A DNA stretch of 64,000 nt from Phragmites australis (Eukaryota; Streptophyta; Magnoliopsida; Poales; Poaceae): NCBI RefSeq assembly GCF_958298935.1, contig NC_084938.1:22487501-22551500 (forward strand). Reading direction: 5' to 3'. The position numbers and the translations under genes are program-made. The first letter of the stretch is position 1. Each line of letters begins with the position of its first letter. Shown in pieces: positions 1 through 10,225 of the stretch. The notes beneath the pieces are model-generated. The model made no database searches and was not told where the DNA came from. It worked only from the letters and a program-made list of their open reading frames with translations.

Positions 1-293
1 CTTCCTCTACTTCTTCTTATGATTTCTCTAGCAAAAAAGCATGTAGTCTTTTCTTAACCTCGCAATTATGTTGAGGAGTCTAGGGATCCTGCCAGAACTA
101 GCAAGCTTTTTTATCCCTTCCTCCTCTGTTGGCCTTCTCATTATAATTGTTCTCCTTGTTAGTAGATCATTGTTGGAGTTCATGTTGTGATTGTTGGTCT
201 TGGTGTTAATGATGGGTCTTCTGAATTGGCTTGACATCTCCAAATGTTTTGCATACTAGTATGCTTCCAACAGATTATTAGGTTGATGACAAG

Positions 294-1070
294 TCACCTG
301 TTGTTGAATGTGATTTTGAGGCCCATTATAAAACAGCCCAGGATGAATGACTCTTGCAAATAAGGATCCTCCCTCTTCAATAAGGCCATACACTCAACAA
401 ATTTATCTATATACTGTGGAACACTAACATATTGTTGCAGATTTTGAAATTTTGACATAGCTTCATGTATCCTAAGGGGTGAGAATCTGTCTTGCAACAT
501 CCTACTTAACTGATCCCAAGATATCATATACCATGGCACTCCTAAACCCACAAACCAATTCTCAGCTTTGTTAGTAAAATGGGCAGTAGCAAGATTCACC
601 CACTGATTGTAAGGAGTTCCAGTAATATCAAAGAACCTCTCACATTGCCTGAGTCCAATATTGGGATTTTCTCCACCAAAAAGAGGTATCTTCAACCTGG
701 GACCCTTGATAATAGCTTTAGCATAATGGTGGTTCCAACCTTGAACTGATTCACCTACAACCCTTGGCATCTCTATCATCTGTACCCCAGAAATTTGGAC
801 ATCACTACTGGCCATCTCTTGTCTATCTATCACTCCACTCCCCAGACCATATGGGTTATATCTTGTTAAACAGGCATGTTTGGGTTCTCTCAGTGGTGCT
901 ACTGTAGGTAGAACAGACATGCTGAATATAGGTATATGCACTAAACAAGGCAATTGCATAAATCCACTTGACTGCCTAGGAAAGGTTTCTACTACAGTTT
1001 GATTGTTATAAATAATAGGCACTACTGTGGAAGGTAGAGAAAAAAGGGTATTACCATCAGGGCAATTCAC
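294..1070 (-). pseudogene. gag (retrotrans_gag domain), Ty3/gypsy
   Basis: A 258-aa open stretch. Its second half (about residues 125-255) has the retrotransposon gag pattern: a K-I-P-L-F-G-G-E-N-P start, an R-Q-C-E-R-F-F segment, W-V-N-L-A-T-A-H-F with a following A-E-N-W-F, then a long helical tail. Gag would form the particle that packages element RNA. A Trp usually found after ENP is Gly here, and the N-terminal leader lies in a separate short ORF (1116-1298), so the full gag frame is interrupted. No zinc knuckle is clear in the remaining 1-293. Judged a decayed copy rather than an active gag. Confidence 0.75.
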
Positions 1071-1115
1071 CTCCAGTAGGTTAGCTACCTAAATTCCTAG
1101 TCTAGAATCCCCTTC

Positions 1116-1298
1116 TCACTGTCGATCTAGGGCCCTGGTCAATGAGTTCAACAACAATCGCTTGATCTCAGTGGTTTTAGACTTTAGCTCCTTCAGATCA
1201 GCCCAGTCTTTCTTCATTTCTTCGATCTCCACCCACAGAGCTTCCTCACCAGCCAAACTCATCTCCACAGGACTGATCTGGTGTCTCGTCCTAACCAT
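1116..1298 (-). pseudogene. gag leader segment (coiled-coil-like N-terminus)
   Basis: A 60-aa ORF starting MVRTRHQ and rich in E, K and L. It lies directly between the PBS/LTR and the gag domain, in the place where Ty3 gag begins. It is charged and heptad-like (E-I-E-E-M-K-K-D-W-A-D-L-K-E-L). It is separated from the main gag stretch by stops, probably by decay. Confidence 0.55.
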
Positions 1299-1556
1299 AC
1301 ACCTTCAACCCCAGGCGGCTTAGATTTTTTCTCACCATAAGCCTCCGGTTGTTAGTCTACTGCCGCTTGAACTCAGAGATCGGTCGAGGTATTTTACACA
1401 TGGATTTGCCAGCAAACCAAACCATCTGAGTTCTCGCTGTTACCGCCATAGCAAGAACCAATCTAAGGTCTCCAAATTTTACGCATGAATAAATGCCACG
1501 CAACCCTCGCCTCGATTGGATCTTCTAAAGATTGAATCATTGCCGAGGATGTCTAG

Positions 1557-1569
1557 ACTCTGATACCCA
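1557..1569 (-). promoter_or_regulatory. primer binding site (tRNA-iMet type)
   Basis: Minus-strand TGGGTATCAGAGT is one inserted G away from the common plant PBS TGGTATCAGAG. It begins one base from an LTR ending in CA (1571 on the plus strand reads TGACAG). This fixes the element orientation as minus. Confidence 0.7.
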
Positions 1570-1570
1570 T

Positions 1571-1980
1571 TGACAGAATATAGGGATTCGAAGGAAAATT
1601 AGAACTGATCTGATCATGGGAACGTCCTGGACATGAACAGAAATCACACAATATTCAAATCAGCACATGATCCTAGAAGGGTAGACTAAGCTAAGCTATT
1701 TGTGGAACAGTTCTGTTCATTTTTCTTCCAATAGCCGCACCAAATTCAGTTATAGTTACATCTCAGGCAGCCCTAAGGCACAACAAAAATACGAATGTGT
1801 AAATAGTAAGTACAGAAGTAGCTTTCCAACATTGGAAATAAAAAATGCAGAGAGCAATCCGATTCTATGTATACTTCTGTGAACCATCAGATGTATTTGC
1901 CATCTCTTCTGAATTGCCGCCACCATCCTCTTCTCCTCTTAATTGAATATTTCTGAAGCTAAACTTTCAAAATCTGACAC
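1571..1980 (-). repeat. 5' LTR of the leftmost Ty3 element (outer edge uncertain)
   Basis: It begins TG (plus strand) next to the PBS. An outer edge near 1980 is suggested only by a CTGACA followed by a change to GC-richer DNA. No second LTR copy or target duplication is available to confirm it. Confidence 0.45.
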
Positions 1981-2686
1981 GTGCCGCGTCTAATCACCGG
2001 GGGTGCGATTGTCGTATGTGTGTAAGATGTATCACCCCTCTCTTTCCCTCTATGCTTGCCAGTATGGTGTGCTATTACGATTGCGAACATGTTCGGCGAC
2101 ACCATCGTGTACTAACCCAGTTTGGTAGTCCTTGAACTGTGGTGTGCTTGTGTGTGCTTATGCCGACGAGGTGTGTGCCGCTGTGCCGCTCCGGCCATCA
2201 CTATTGTCGAGCCGTGATCACATTTGTTGCTATTTGATCTCGTGTTGCTGCACCATCGCTGTCTGTGCTGGCCTGGTCGTGCCGCCACATGAATGTGAGT
2301 TGTCTCATGCTAGCGTATGCTCCACGGCGGTTTGCCTTTTTTTTCTCTCTGCTTGTGCTCTGATTTGGTTTGCGTGCCACCATCGAAGTGTTGTGCTCTG
2401 GTTTGGTCCGCGCGCCGCAGTCGCGCGCCAAAGCCCGTAACCTATAAAAGCTCTAGCAGGTATTCCCCAGAAACTTAGTCAAATACTTTCGCAATGTCAA
2501 GCTTCACCATTAAGGATGGAGTCCAACTACGATGGTAATTCCTAGCTCTATTGCGTACTAGATTCTAATTGTCCTGAATGCATCACCCCTTAATGAAGGC
2601 GCTCTATGAGGAGAAAATGAGGGCATCAATATACTTGGCTAACCTAATGGCCAGCACTTCGGCTAGTAGCTTGGCAAAAGAGTGAA
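1981..2686. other. unclassified gap, no supported gene
   Basis: About 0.7 kb of mixed composition. Open frames on both strands at 2132-2440 overlap each other, match no family I recognise, and look like chance. Confidence 0.5.
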
Positions 2687-4012
2687 TCAAACTAATAGGC
2701 CTAAAGTCATTGGTAGTAGTAGGAGCATCCTTTTTGGAATCAAGGTGATTCTGGCGGTGTTAAGGATTCCAAAAGATCTATAGAAGGTCCCAGTGAAGCC
2801 ATCTGGCCCAGGTGACTTTTTAGCCGACATTGCTAGTATAGCATGCCAAACTTCGTCTTCAGTGAAAGGTGTTTCCAAATCCAGGTCATCAATTTGCGGT
2901 AGCTGAAGGAGATCCCAATTGAAGGTGCACGATCTACATTTCTTACTGCCTATAAGCCCTTCTTAGTGGAGGTATAGGGACGTTGCTTTGTCTTCATGAG
3001 AAGATGCAATTCCATGTGGGGTTTGCAGCTAATGGATGAAGTTCTTTTGCCTCTATCCAATCATTTTTTGGTGAAAGAAACTGGTACTAGCGCCTCCAGC
3101 TCGGAGTTGGGTAACTCTAGACACTTACCTTTTGCATGCCTTTCTACTGCCGTAAGGCCTAAAGCTCAGAGGTAGCTAGAGTCTCACCTCACTGATGAGT
3201 TGCTTGCTCCAAGCTTGGAGGGCTATGGATGTTGCATGAAGGCATGCAGCCAAGCATTGCATTGGGTGTGTTCTGTTGTTGTGAGGTCCAAGCCGTTTGG
3301 ACGGTCTCAAGGAATCCCGGAATTTTCAATCAAAAGTTTTCAAACCAGAATGAAGGTGGTCAGGATGGCCCATTTTTATTTTATTTTTTTGCTAGGTAGC
3401 AGCAGTAGGCAATGATCTAACATGGAGGACGAGAGAGCTTGGAGAAGGTGGGAGGAGAAGAGTGCATCCCAGCTTGTGGTACAGAAGAAGCGGTCCAACG
3501 TGACTAAGGTTGGAGCAGCCCTTTTGTTGCTCCACATGAATTTCCGATTATGCAAGCAGATTTCTTTGAGCTCACAACTATTCAGGACCGATTTGAATTG
3601 GCCCATTAATCGGCAAGTCAGGTTACTATTATTCTTGTCGTGCGCTTCGTATATCAGATTAAAATCCCCCAGGATGAGCCACGGTGATCCATCTGTTGGC
3701 TTAATGTTCATGATCTCTTGTAAGAAGTCCAACTTATCCCTATCCTCAGTCCTCACCAGGCCCATAAACCACAGAGGGCATGAACCTTTGGTTGCTTTGG
3801 AGGAGTTGCACTGAGGCTGACAAGGAGTGCTCCCCATAAACCGGATTTGTAAGGTTTATGGGGAGCACCAGAATGCCTCCCCTCACACCATGTGCCGGGA
3901 GATAGATATTACTAGCTACGAGTGTCGACAATTTGGTGTAATTGGCGGGGGAGACAATTTGCAGTTTTGTTTCTTGAATACAAGCAATCGCATACTGCGA
4001 GGAGTAAAGCAT
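2687..4012 (-). pseudogene. LINE (non-LTR) retrotransposon fragment: endonuclease and start of RT
   Basis: On the minus strand the N-terminal piece (3746-4012) holds the AP-endonuclease Q-E-T-K-L motif. The next piece (3376-3837) holds W-L-I-L-G-D-F-N-L-I, an L-D-R-F-F motif and a terminal L-D-H-C-L-L-L, the three later catalytic clusters of LINE endonucleases. After about 0.5 kb of degraded linker, 2687-2878 gives S-P-G-P-D-G-F-T-G-T-F-Y, the entry motif of LINE reverse transcriptase. The rest of RT, including YADD, and the poly-A tail are absent, so the copy is truncated at its 3' side. Frames change at least twice. Known role: target-primed reverse transcription; this copy cannot perform it. 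Confidence 0.85.
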
Positions 4013-4022
4013 TTCTCTTAGG

Positions 4023-4135
4023 TTACTATGGTAATGGAAAAAAGATTACCATAGTAAGATCCAAATTAATAATTATATATTCCTCGTCTATGTAGGCTAT
4101 AAGACTTGAACAACATTCTTGGTTACTATGGTAAT
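4023..4135. repeat. 13-bp perfect inverted repeat plus a third copy
   Basis: TTACTATGGTAAT at 4023-4035 is inverted exactly at 4045-4057 with a 9-bp loop, and the same 13-mer recurs directly at 4123-4135. It could be a MITE terminus or a palindromic cluster; no element boundary is visible. Confidence 0.6.
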
Positions 4136-4552
4136 ATGTGGGTGGTGGCAACATGTCTGCTTGGGTGCTCCTATCTCAATTTGATTGGGAGGGTGGATGA
4201 TGCCATGAGGGGAGAAAGGGAAAGAAGATGAGAGTAGCAAGGATGGGAACCAAATGCCACCCATGCTTGTCTCTCATCTCTCTCTGTGTGTGATTTTGGA
4301 GGAAGAAGAAATGATTTGGGAGGAAGAAGAATAGAGCAAGGACATAATGATATTTTCATGTCTCATTGATGGTTATCAGGTAAAAATGGCACATGAAGGA
4401 TGTGAATTTTTAACTAGTGGCACAGAAGGAAAGTTTATTTTCTACTGGTCATCACAGCCAACATTTCCAAAATTGAAGTCTGAAGGGTGCTGATCAATGG
4501 AGGAAGCTTTGTAAATATCCTCTTTATACATGCCTTCGATTAGCTCTATATT
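4136..4552. other. unclassified gap
   Basis: A purine-rich stretch with a short direct repeat of GGAGGAAGAAGAA near 4300-4330. No coding or TE signature recognised. Confidence 0.4.
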
Positions 4553-4589
4553 CTATGGAGCCGGCTCTCTCCAGCTCAAAGGCCCCTTC

Positions 4590-5800
4590 AAGGGTTCAAT
4601 TGGGCTCCTCTAGATGCCCTGGGCCAGATAGCGCTACCGGTCACCTTCGGTGGAGGCTCCGCTATGCGGATCGAGATGATCACCTTTGACATTGTGGACA
4701 TGCCCTATACATACAATGTCATCCTAGGTCGGGTAACTTTGAACAAGTTCGCAGCAGACTCCCATCACAATTACCTTTGCATGAAGATACTTGGGCCCCT
4801 GGGTTGATCTCCATACACATCAATCAATACTTGGCTAAGTGCATCAAGTATGGGCACCCTGCCCCGCTCAACAGCCACGATGTGCATAACGTGGCTAAAG
4901 GTCCCCTTAAATAACCCTCTTAGACATGCCTCAAACGCCGGGTCCCTCTGAAGCCATGGCCGAAGGGGGACATCAAGCGTGTCCCATTGGGAGTAGGGAA
5001 CCTCGACCGAGCTTTCCAAATCGGGGCATACCTCACTTTGGAGCAGGAAGCCCAGCTTATAGCCATCCTAAGGGACATCTCCGATGTATTTGCATGGTCT
5101 CCGCAGGACCTCCCTGGAGTCAGTCGCCACATCATTGAGCATGCCCTTCAGGTCGACCCGTGGGCCTAGCCTGTACGATAAGGGCTTTGCAAGCTGTCCA
5201 TCGAGCGAGTGGAGGCCGCAAAGGAGGAGGTCTAGAAGCTGCTGGAGGCCAGCATCATCTAAGAAGTCATCCATTCGAAGTGGCTGTCAAATCCCGTCCT
5301 AGTCAAGAAGCCTAATGGGAAATGGCGCATGTGCATCGGCTTCATGACGCTCAATAAAGCCTGCCTACGAGACCCGTACCCACTCCCTCACATAGACCAG
5401 ATGGTGGACTCCACCACTGGCTACGAGTTGTTGAGCTTCCTAGACATGTACTCCGGATACCACCAGGTGTGGATGGTTGCTGAGGACGAGGGAAAGACCA
5501 GCTTCATTACCCCTTTCGGAGTGTATTGCTACGTTCAAATGCCTTTTGGCCTCTAAAATGCTAGAGCTACCTTCTCCCACCTAGTATGGAAAATCCTGGA
5601 ACAATAGTTAGGCAACAACATAGAGGTCTATGTCGATAGCATAGTCGTTAAAAGCAAGCTTGAAGCTGTCCACATTGCAAATCTACAGGAAACCTTCAAG
5701 AACCTTTGGGTCACCGACGTGCGTCCTAATCCAGAGAAATGAGGCATCGAGGCTAACCTTGATAAAATTTGTGCCATCACAGAGATGGCACCCCCACCAC
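4590..5800 (+). pseudogene. Tat pol: protease C-part and reverse transcriptase
   Basis: 4620-4800 encodes the tail of a retropepsin-like domain (L-P-V-T-F-G-G, then D-M-P-Y-T-Y-N-V-I-L-G-R). RT follows from about 5000, with pieces D-V-F-A-W-S-P-Q-D-L-P-G, N-P-V-L-V-K-K-P-N-G-K-W-R-M-C, a D-M-Y-S-G-Y-H-Q motif and F-G-V-Y-C-Y-V-Q-M-P-F-G-L. The catalytic box at 5629-5640 reads Y-V-D-S instead of Y-V-D-D, so the last metal-binding Asp is lost. Stops occur near 5167, 5233, 5263, 5554 and 5605. The domain would copy element RNA into cDNA; this copy is dead. Confidence 0.85.
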
Positions 5801-5929
5801 TTTGAAGGGGGTCTAACACCTGGCCAGTCGCCTGGCAGCCCTCAACCATTTCCTTGCTAAGTCCCTCGAGCACAACATTCCGTTCTTCAAAATGTTGAGG
5901 GGCTCTGAGCCATTCACGTGGATGATGGA

Positions 5930-6810
5930 GTGTCAGGACACCTTTGAGGCCCTTAAAGCCCATGATTCCAACCTGAAGATGCTCGCTATACCTCTTCCTA
6001 GCGAGGGGTTCCTCCTGTACATATCCACCTCCACCTCTGTTGTAAGCGTCGTACTCATATGAGAGGAGGAGAAGGAAGACCGCTCTATTCAGAGGGCGGT
6101 TTTCTACATTTTGGAGGCCCTAGCCGAGGCCAGGATGTGCTACTCATTGCTCAAAAAGGTGGTATATGCACTTTTGATGGCCTCCCGTAAGCTCTGGTGC
6201 TACTTCCTCACCCACAGCATCACTGTACCAACCTTATACCCACTGGGCTACATGTTCTGTAATTGAGAGGTGACATGACGCATAGACAAATGGGCAGTGG
6301 AACTAGCACCCTTCGCGGGTGCAGTTCGTGGCACGTACGACCATCAAGTCATAGGTCCTGGCTGACTTCGTTGCCAAATGAACTCCCTCGTCCGTAGGGC
6401 CCCCGGAGACCCCTCCCCAAGATATATGGATGTTATACGAAGCATACGGGTCTAGCGTCATGGGGGCCAGAGCCATCCTCATCTCCTCGACTGGCCAGCA
6501 GGTGGCTTTCGCAGCTTGTTGGAGTTCAAGGCAACCAACAACATCACCGAGTATGAGGCCGTCCTCCTGGGGCTCCTCAAGGCTCAGGCTTTAGGGGCCG
6601 CCAGGATCATTGTCAAAATAGACTTGTAGGTTGCTGCCTGGCATGTTGATAAGAGCTTCTAGGTCTAGCATCTGCAGTCGTTGAAGTACTTTGAAGCCAT
6701 CTGCAAGGCCAAAGGGTTCTTCCAAGGCATCTCAGTGCAAAGCATACCCCGCACGAACAACCACCAGGAAGACACCCTAGCAAAGGCCACCACCAAAACG
6801 GATTCCTCCC
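5930..6810 (+). pseudogene. Tat pol: RNase H and second archaeal-type RNase H
   Basis: About 5940-6250 gives the Ty3-type RNase H (L-Y-I-S-T-S-T-S-V-V-S and a later C-Y-S-L-L-K-K-V-V-Y-A-L). After a short linker (A-D-F-V-A-K), 6420-6810 gives a second RNase H fold with I-T-E-Y-E-A-V-L-L-G-L, a conserved D in I-V-K-I-D, and an N-H-Q-E-D-T-L-A-K-A ending. Two RNases H in tandem separate this element from chromoviruses and Athila. Several stops and at least one frameshift are present. Confidence 0.75.
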
Positions 6811-6929
6811 TTTGGGGGCCTTCTTCGAAGTCCTCCACAAGTCAGCAACGGGTAACTACGACGAGGTCTCCATCGCCATCCTACCCATTGGGTCTTCAGA
6901 CTGGAGGGTCTCCCTTTTTTTTCCAAAAG

Positions 6930-8143
6930 GGAACAAAGGAGCCTAATGACCCAGTTGAGCTCTGTGGTATTCAACAACGCGCCAGAGGCTATCTCCTGAT
7001 GGACACAACCCTTTACAAGACCGAAGTCTATAGCCCCCTCCTCCGTTGTGTCACCAAGGAGCAAGGGGCTAACATCCTAAGAGAGATTCATGATGGGCGC
7101 TGTGGTAGCCACCTCGCGCCCCGTGCCCTCACAAGCAAAGCACTCCGCTAGGGGTTATATTGGCCCACTATCATGACCAACTCCGAGGAGCTCGTCCGCA
7201 CCTACCAAGGATGCCATTGGATTAGATGATGGATCCACCATCTTTTGACCCTGCTGCACCCAATCGCTCCTGTTTGGCCCATAGAACACTAGGGGATGGA
7301 CTTGATTTGGCCATTCCCTTACGCCAAAGGGAACCTCCAGTATGCGGTCGTGGCCTTGGAGTACTTCTCCAAATGGATTGAGACCGAACCCCTCATAGTA
7401 ATCATAGCCAACAATGTCCAAAACATTTTCTGGAAAAATGTCATATGCCACTTCGGTGTCCCACGACACCTCACCATCGACAACAGGGCGTAGTTTGACT
7501 CTGGCCCATTCTGGGTGTTCTACGTCGACCTCGGCGTCGAGATGTGCTTCATCGCGGTTCATCACCCATGATCCAACGGGGTAGTCGAGAGTGCCAACGA
7601 TAACATCCTCTCTATACTAAACCGACGTCTTGTCGTCTTTGCAAAAGGCCTATGGGTTGAAGAACTCCCAAAGGTGTTGTGGTCCCTCCGTACTACGGTC
7701 ACCCATCCCATCGGGTTTACCCCCTTCTTTCACCTATTCGGTGACGAAGCCATGACTCTGATAGAAATCAAGAGACACTCTCTCCGGGTTCACTTACCAG
7801 AGATAGACGCTCCCTCCGGGTTCACTTACCAGAGACCACTAGGTAAAGAGAGGTATCCCTCAACCTTGCGGAGGGCACGAGGCTTCATCCTGTCCAGAAC
7901 CTCGACCACTACATCATCGAGACAAAGGCTTGGTACAATCCTAAGGTCGCACCATGAACTTTCAAGCCTGAAGATCTAGTCCTCTAACACGTGCTGGCTC
8001 CGAGAAAACTCTGGAACAAATGGGAAGGCCCCTACCTCATCCTCACGTCCAATAGGCCAGGCTCCTATCACTTGATAGACACTGACAGGGGCCCCATTGA
8101 GCATACCTGGAATGCGAAAGCACTCCATAGATACTACGTGTAA
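6930..8143 (+). pseudogene. Tat pol: integrase and C-terminal tail
   Basis: The zinc-binding start lies at 7040-7200 (E-I-H-D-G-R-C-G-S-H, then a degenerate C-x-x-C in which one Cys reads Y). The core runs 7250-7780: the first Asp is in G-M-D-L-I-W-P-F-P, the second in L-T-I-D-N-R-A, and the Glu in N-G-V-V-E-S-A-N, so the D,D,E residues can all still be seen across stops. The tail (7985-8143) reads P-R-K-L-W-N-K-W-E-G-P-Y-L-I and ends H-R-Y-Y-V before a stop, typical of the Tat integrase C-terminus; no chromodomain is seen. Confidence 0.85.
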
Positions 8144-8960
8144 GCAGGGAACAGATAGAGCTAAAATTACTACAAGAGCCAAAATTTCATTACAATTATT
8201 CATCCGATGGATCTTACATTTGAAAGGGGCTTCCACACGAAGGATACCCATCTGAGTTCATGGCCTCACAAGCAACCCAGAGGACAAAACACAAAAAAAA
8301 ACTCCAACATACTACAAGGCCCTAAGGCCGGCAGGCACTTCAGACGTGGCGCCCTGCCTCGGAGGCTGATGTAGTAGTGGGCACCATCGAAGGATGAGGA
8401 GGTACTGGGGGACACCTCCTTGGACTCCTCCTTCACCTTCTCCTCTTACTTCTCCTCCTCATCGATCTCCTTCTCCAGGAGATCTTGGTCTATCTCCTCT
8501 TCATCATCAAAGATATTGACAATCTCAACAGGAGCAACCATTCAGGCCGAAGATTGAGCTAGAGCAACGGGAGGTGGCCCCTCTATAGGGATTGTAGCTC
8601 GATGGTGGTTGGCTCCAGTCCAGTGAGCAGGCCCCTGAGATCGCCTACCCTCATCAGCGATGGCATTGACAGTGGTTCACCCCGACCATTTACACCTAGA
8701 GTGGGAGGCGGTGCCATGGGAGCTAGGACATAAGTTGCGAAAAAAAATTGTCTTGCTCGGGGCCAGGAGGGTCGCAAGGACAGGCATTGCTTATAAAGCC
8801 TGGTCACAACAAGTCCAATTCCAACTTGGGAACACACAGCAACATAAAAGCCCTAGTTTTTCACACACATGTCCCATCGCATTTATTGCCCAAATTACTT
8901 TCGGTGCATGCCAGGGCAGCATGCGCAAGACCCTAGGAGTCAGATGGAGATGAGTCCCCT
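8144..8960 (+). other. Tat element 3' untranslated region, first part
   Basis: Non-coding sequence directly after the integrase stop, with a possible purine run (GAAAGGGGC) near 8220. No ORF or RNA gene recognised. It continues after the solo LTR at 9326. Confidence 0.5.
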
Positions 8961-9325
8961 TGTAGCGAAAATGGCCCTATTAGGCCATGATTGTGATTTT
9001 GGTGGCTTGGTGGCTCATCGTGCTTGAGGCCTTATCTTGGTGACTTGGTATCTCAAAAGCCGTGATCGGAAGAGACTTGGTGACTAGGAGCATATCCTTT
9101 GTGGAGCTCCAACGTGGACTAGGGGTGGCTTGTGTGCCACCGATACCACGACTGTATTTACCTTGCAAACCTTATGAGCGGTAGAAGTAGACACACTAGA
9201 TAAGCCTAGAGCATATTTAGATAAAAATTGAGATAGGCTTATCTTGTGAAAGTTTTAGAGCCGATAGTTTTAAATGTCCTAATTCACCCCCCCCCCCTCT
9301 CTTAGGACGTCCTCGATTCCCTTCA
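8961..9325 (+). mobile_element. solo LTR with perfect 5-bp target duplication (CCCCT)
   Basis: It starts TGTAGCGAAAATGG and ends in CTTCA. CCCCT stands at 8956-8960 and again at 9326-9330. The end sequence (CTAATTCA, poly-C, CTCTTAGGAC) matches the terminal block of the solo LTR at 61049-62226 in reverse, so it is a copia (Sirevirus-like) LTR of that general type. At 365 bp it is short. It sits in the 3' region of the Tat element and is younger than it. Confidence 0.8.
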
Positions 9326-9330
9326 CCCCT

Positions 9331-9694
9331 GACATCACCCCACCATGTTACATGGTCAGTGACGTACATGGTCCATGGTGAAGTTGTCTCGTGTATCAAA
9401 CCAATTCTGTTGGAGTCAGGCACACTGCCTTCATTGCGTGCCATCATGTCCCTATGCCAGAAAAAGAGGAGAAGATCTCACCACCGTAGGGCTTCTGACG
9501 GCTTCACCTCCGTCAAGCCTTGTTGTGGCCATATGCCAACCCTTTCAAAGTTTAGCATTACTATTTACCTTCGACCCTTACATGGTGTATGAAAGGTGGT
9601 CATATCTACTGCTACAATCAGCTATTTGCCCATAACAGTAGACATTGAAACTACATTATATGTTTGCTCAATTATGCCACATATAGAATAACGG
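9331..9694. other. Tat 3' region between solo LTR and minisatellite
   Basis: No supported gene. Short open frames at 9359-9635 overlap in different frames and match nothing I recognise. Confidence 0.4.
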
Positions 9695-10225
9695 GCATGA
9701 AAACCCTCCACCACTTCAAAGGCATCAACCTCAGTCACATCGAGCTCCAAACCCTCTGCCACCTCGAACGCATCAGCCTCGGTCATGTTGAAGTCCAAAC
9801 CCTTTGCCACGTAAAGGCATCAGCCTCAGTTGCATCGAGGTCCAAACCCTCTACACCTGAAGGTATCAGCCTCGGTCGTGTCAAGATCCAAACCCACCGT
9901 CACCTCAAAAGCATCAGCATCGGTTACGTCGAGGTCCGAACCCTCCACCACCTGAAGGCATCAGCCTCAGTCGCGTCGAGGTCCAAATAGTTTGCCACCC
10001 GAAGGCATCATCCTCGGTCATGTTGAGGTCATAACCCTTCACCACCTCAAATGCATTAGCCTTGGTCGCGTTGAGGTTGAAACCCTCAGCCACCTCGAAG
10101 GCATCAGTCTCAGTTGCGTAGAGGTCTAAACCCTCCTCCACCCAAAGGTATTAGCCTCGGTCATGTCGAGGTCCAAACTCTCTGCCACCTCGAAGGCATC
10201 TACTTCGGTCACATCGAGGTCCAAG
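9695..10225. repeat. 48-bp minisatellite, about 11 units
   Basis: Units begin with a GCATCAGCC-like block at 9722, 9770, 9817, 9863, 9911, 9958, 10005, 10053, 10101, 10148 and 10196. Spacings are 48, 47, 46, 48, 47, 47, 48, 48, 47 and 48 bp. On the minus strand most units translate to a 16-residue acidic repeat close to E-G-L-D-L-x-x-T-E-A-D-A-F-E-V, broken by the 46-47-bp units. Tat/Ogre elements are known to form tandem repeats in the 3' UTR, and the position fits. Confidence 0.92.

Larger units (their letters stand above)
1..1980 (-). mobile_element. Ty3/gypsy LTR retrotransposon, 5' part, cut by window edge
   Basis: Read on the minus strand, an LTR end is followed by a tRNA-iMet-type primer binding site, a short coiled leader ORF and a gag domain, then the window ends. 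This is the order of a Ty3/gypsy element from its 5' end. Protease and pol would lie outside the window. The outer LTR edge near 1980 is a guess because the partner LTR is not visible. Family identity rests on the gag fold pattern and PBS; no RT is available to fix the lineage. Confidence 0.75.

Noticed and set aside
2132..2440. Overlapping 102-aa plus and 76-aa minus frames
   Set aside because: Low-complexity Cys/Ala-rich text, no family, no splice or promoter context.
9664..9990. CRISPR-like regular repeats and a plus-strand 108-aa frame
   Set aside because: Repeats are contiguous 48-bp minisatellite units without unique spacers, in a plant retrotransposon; the plus frame is a repeat shadow.
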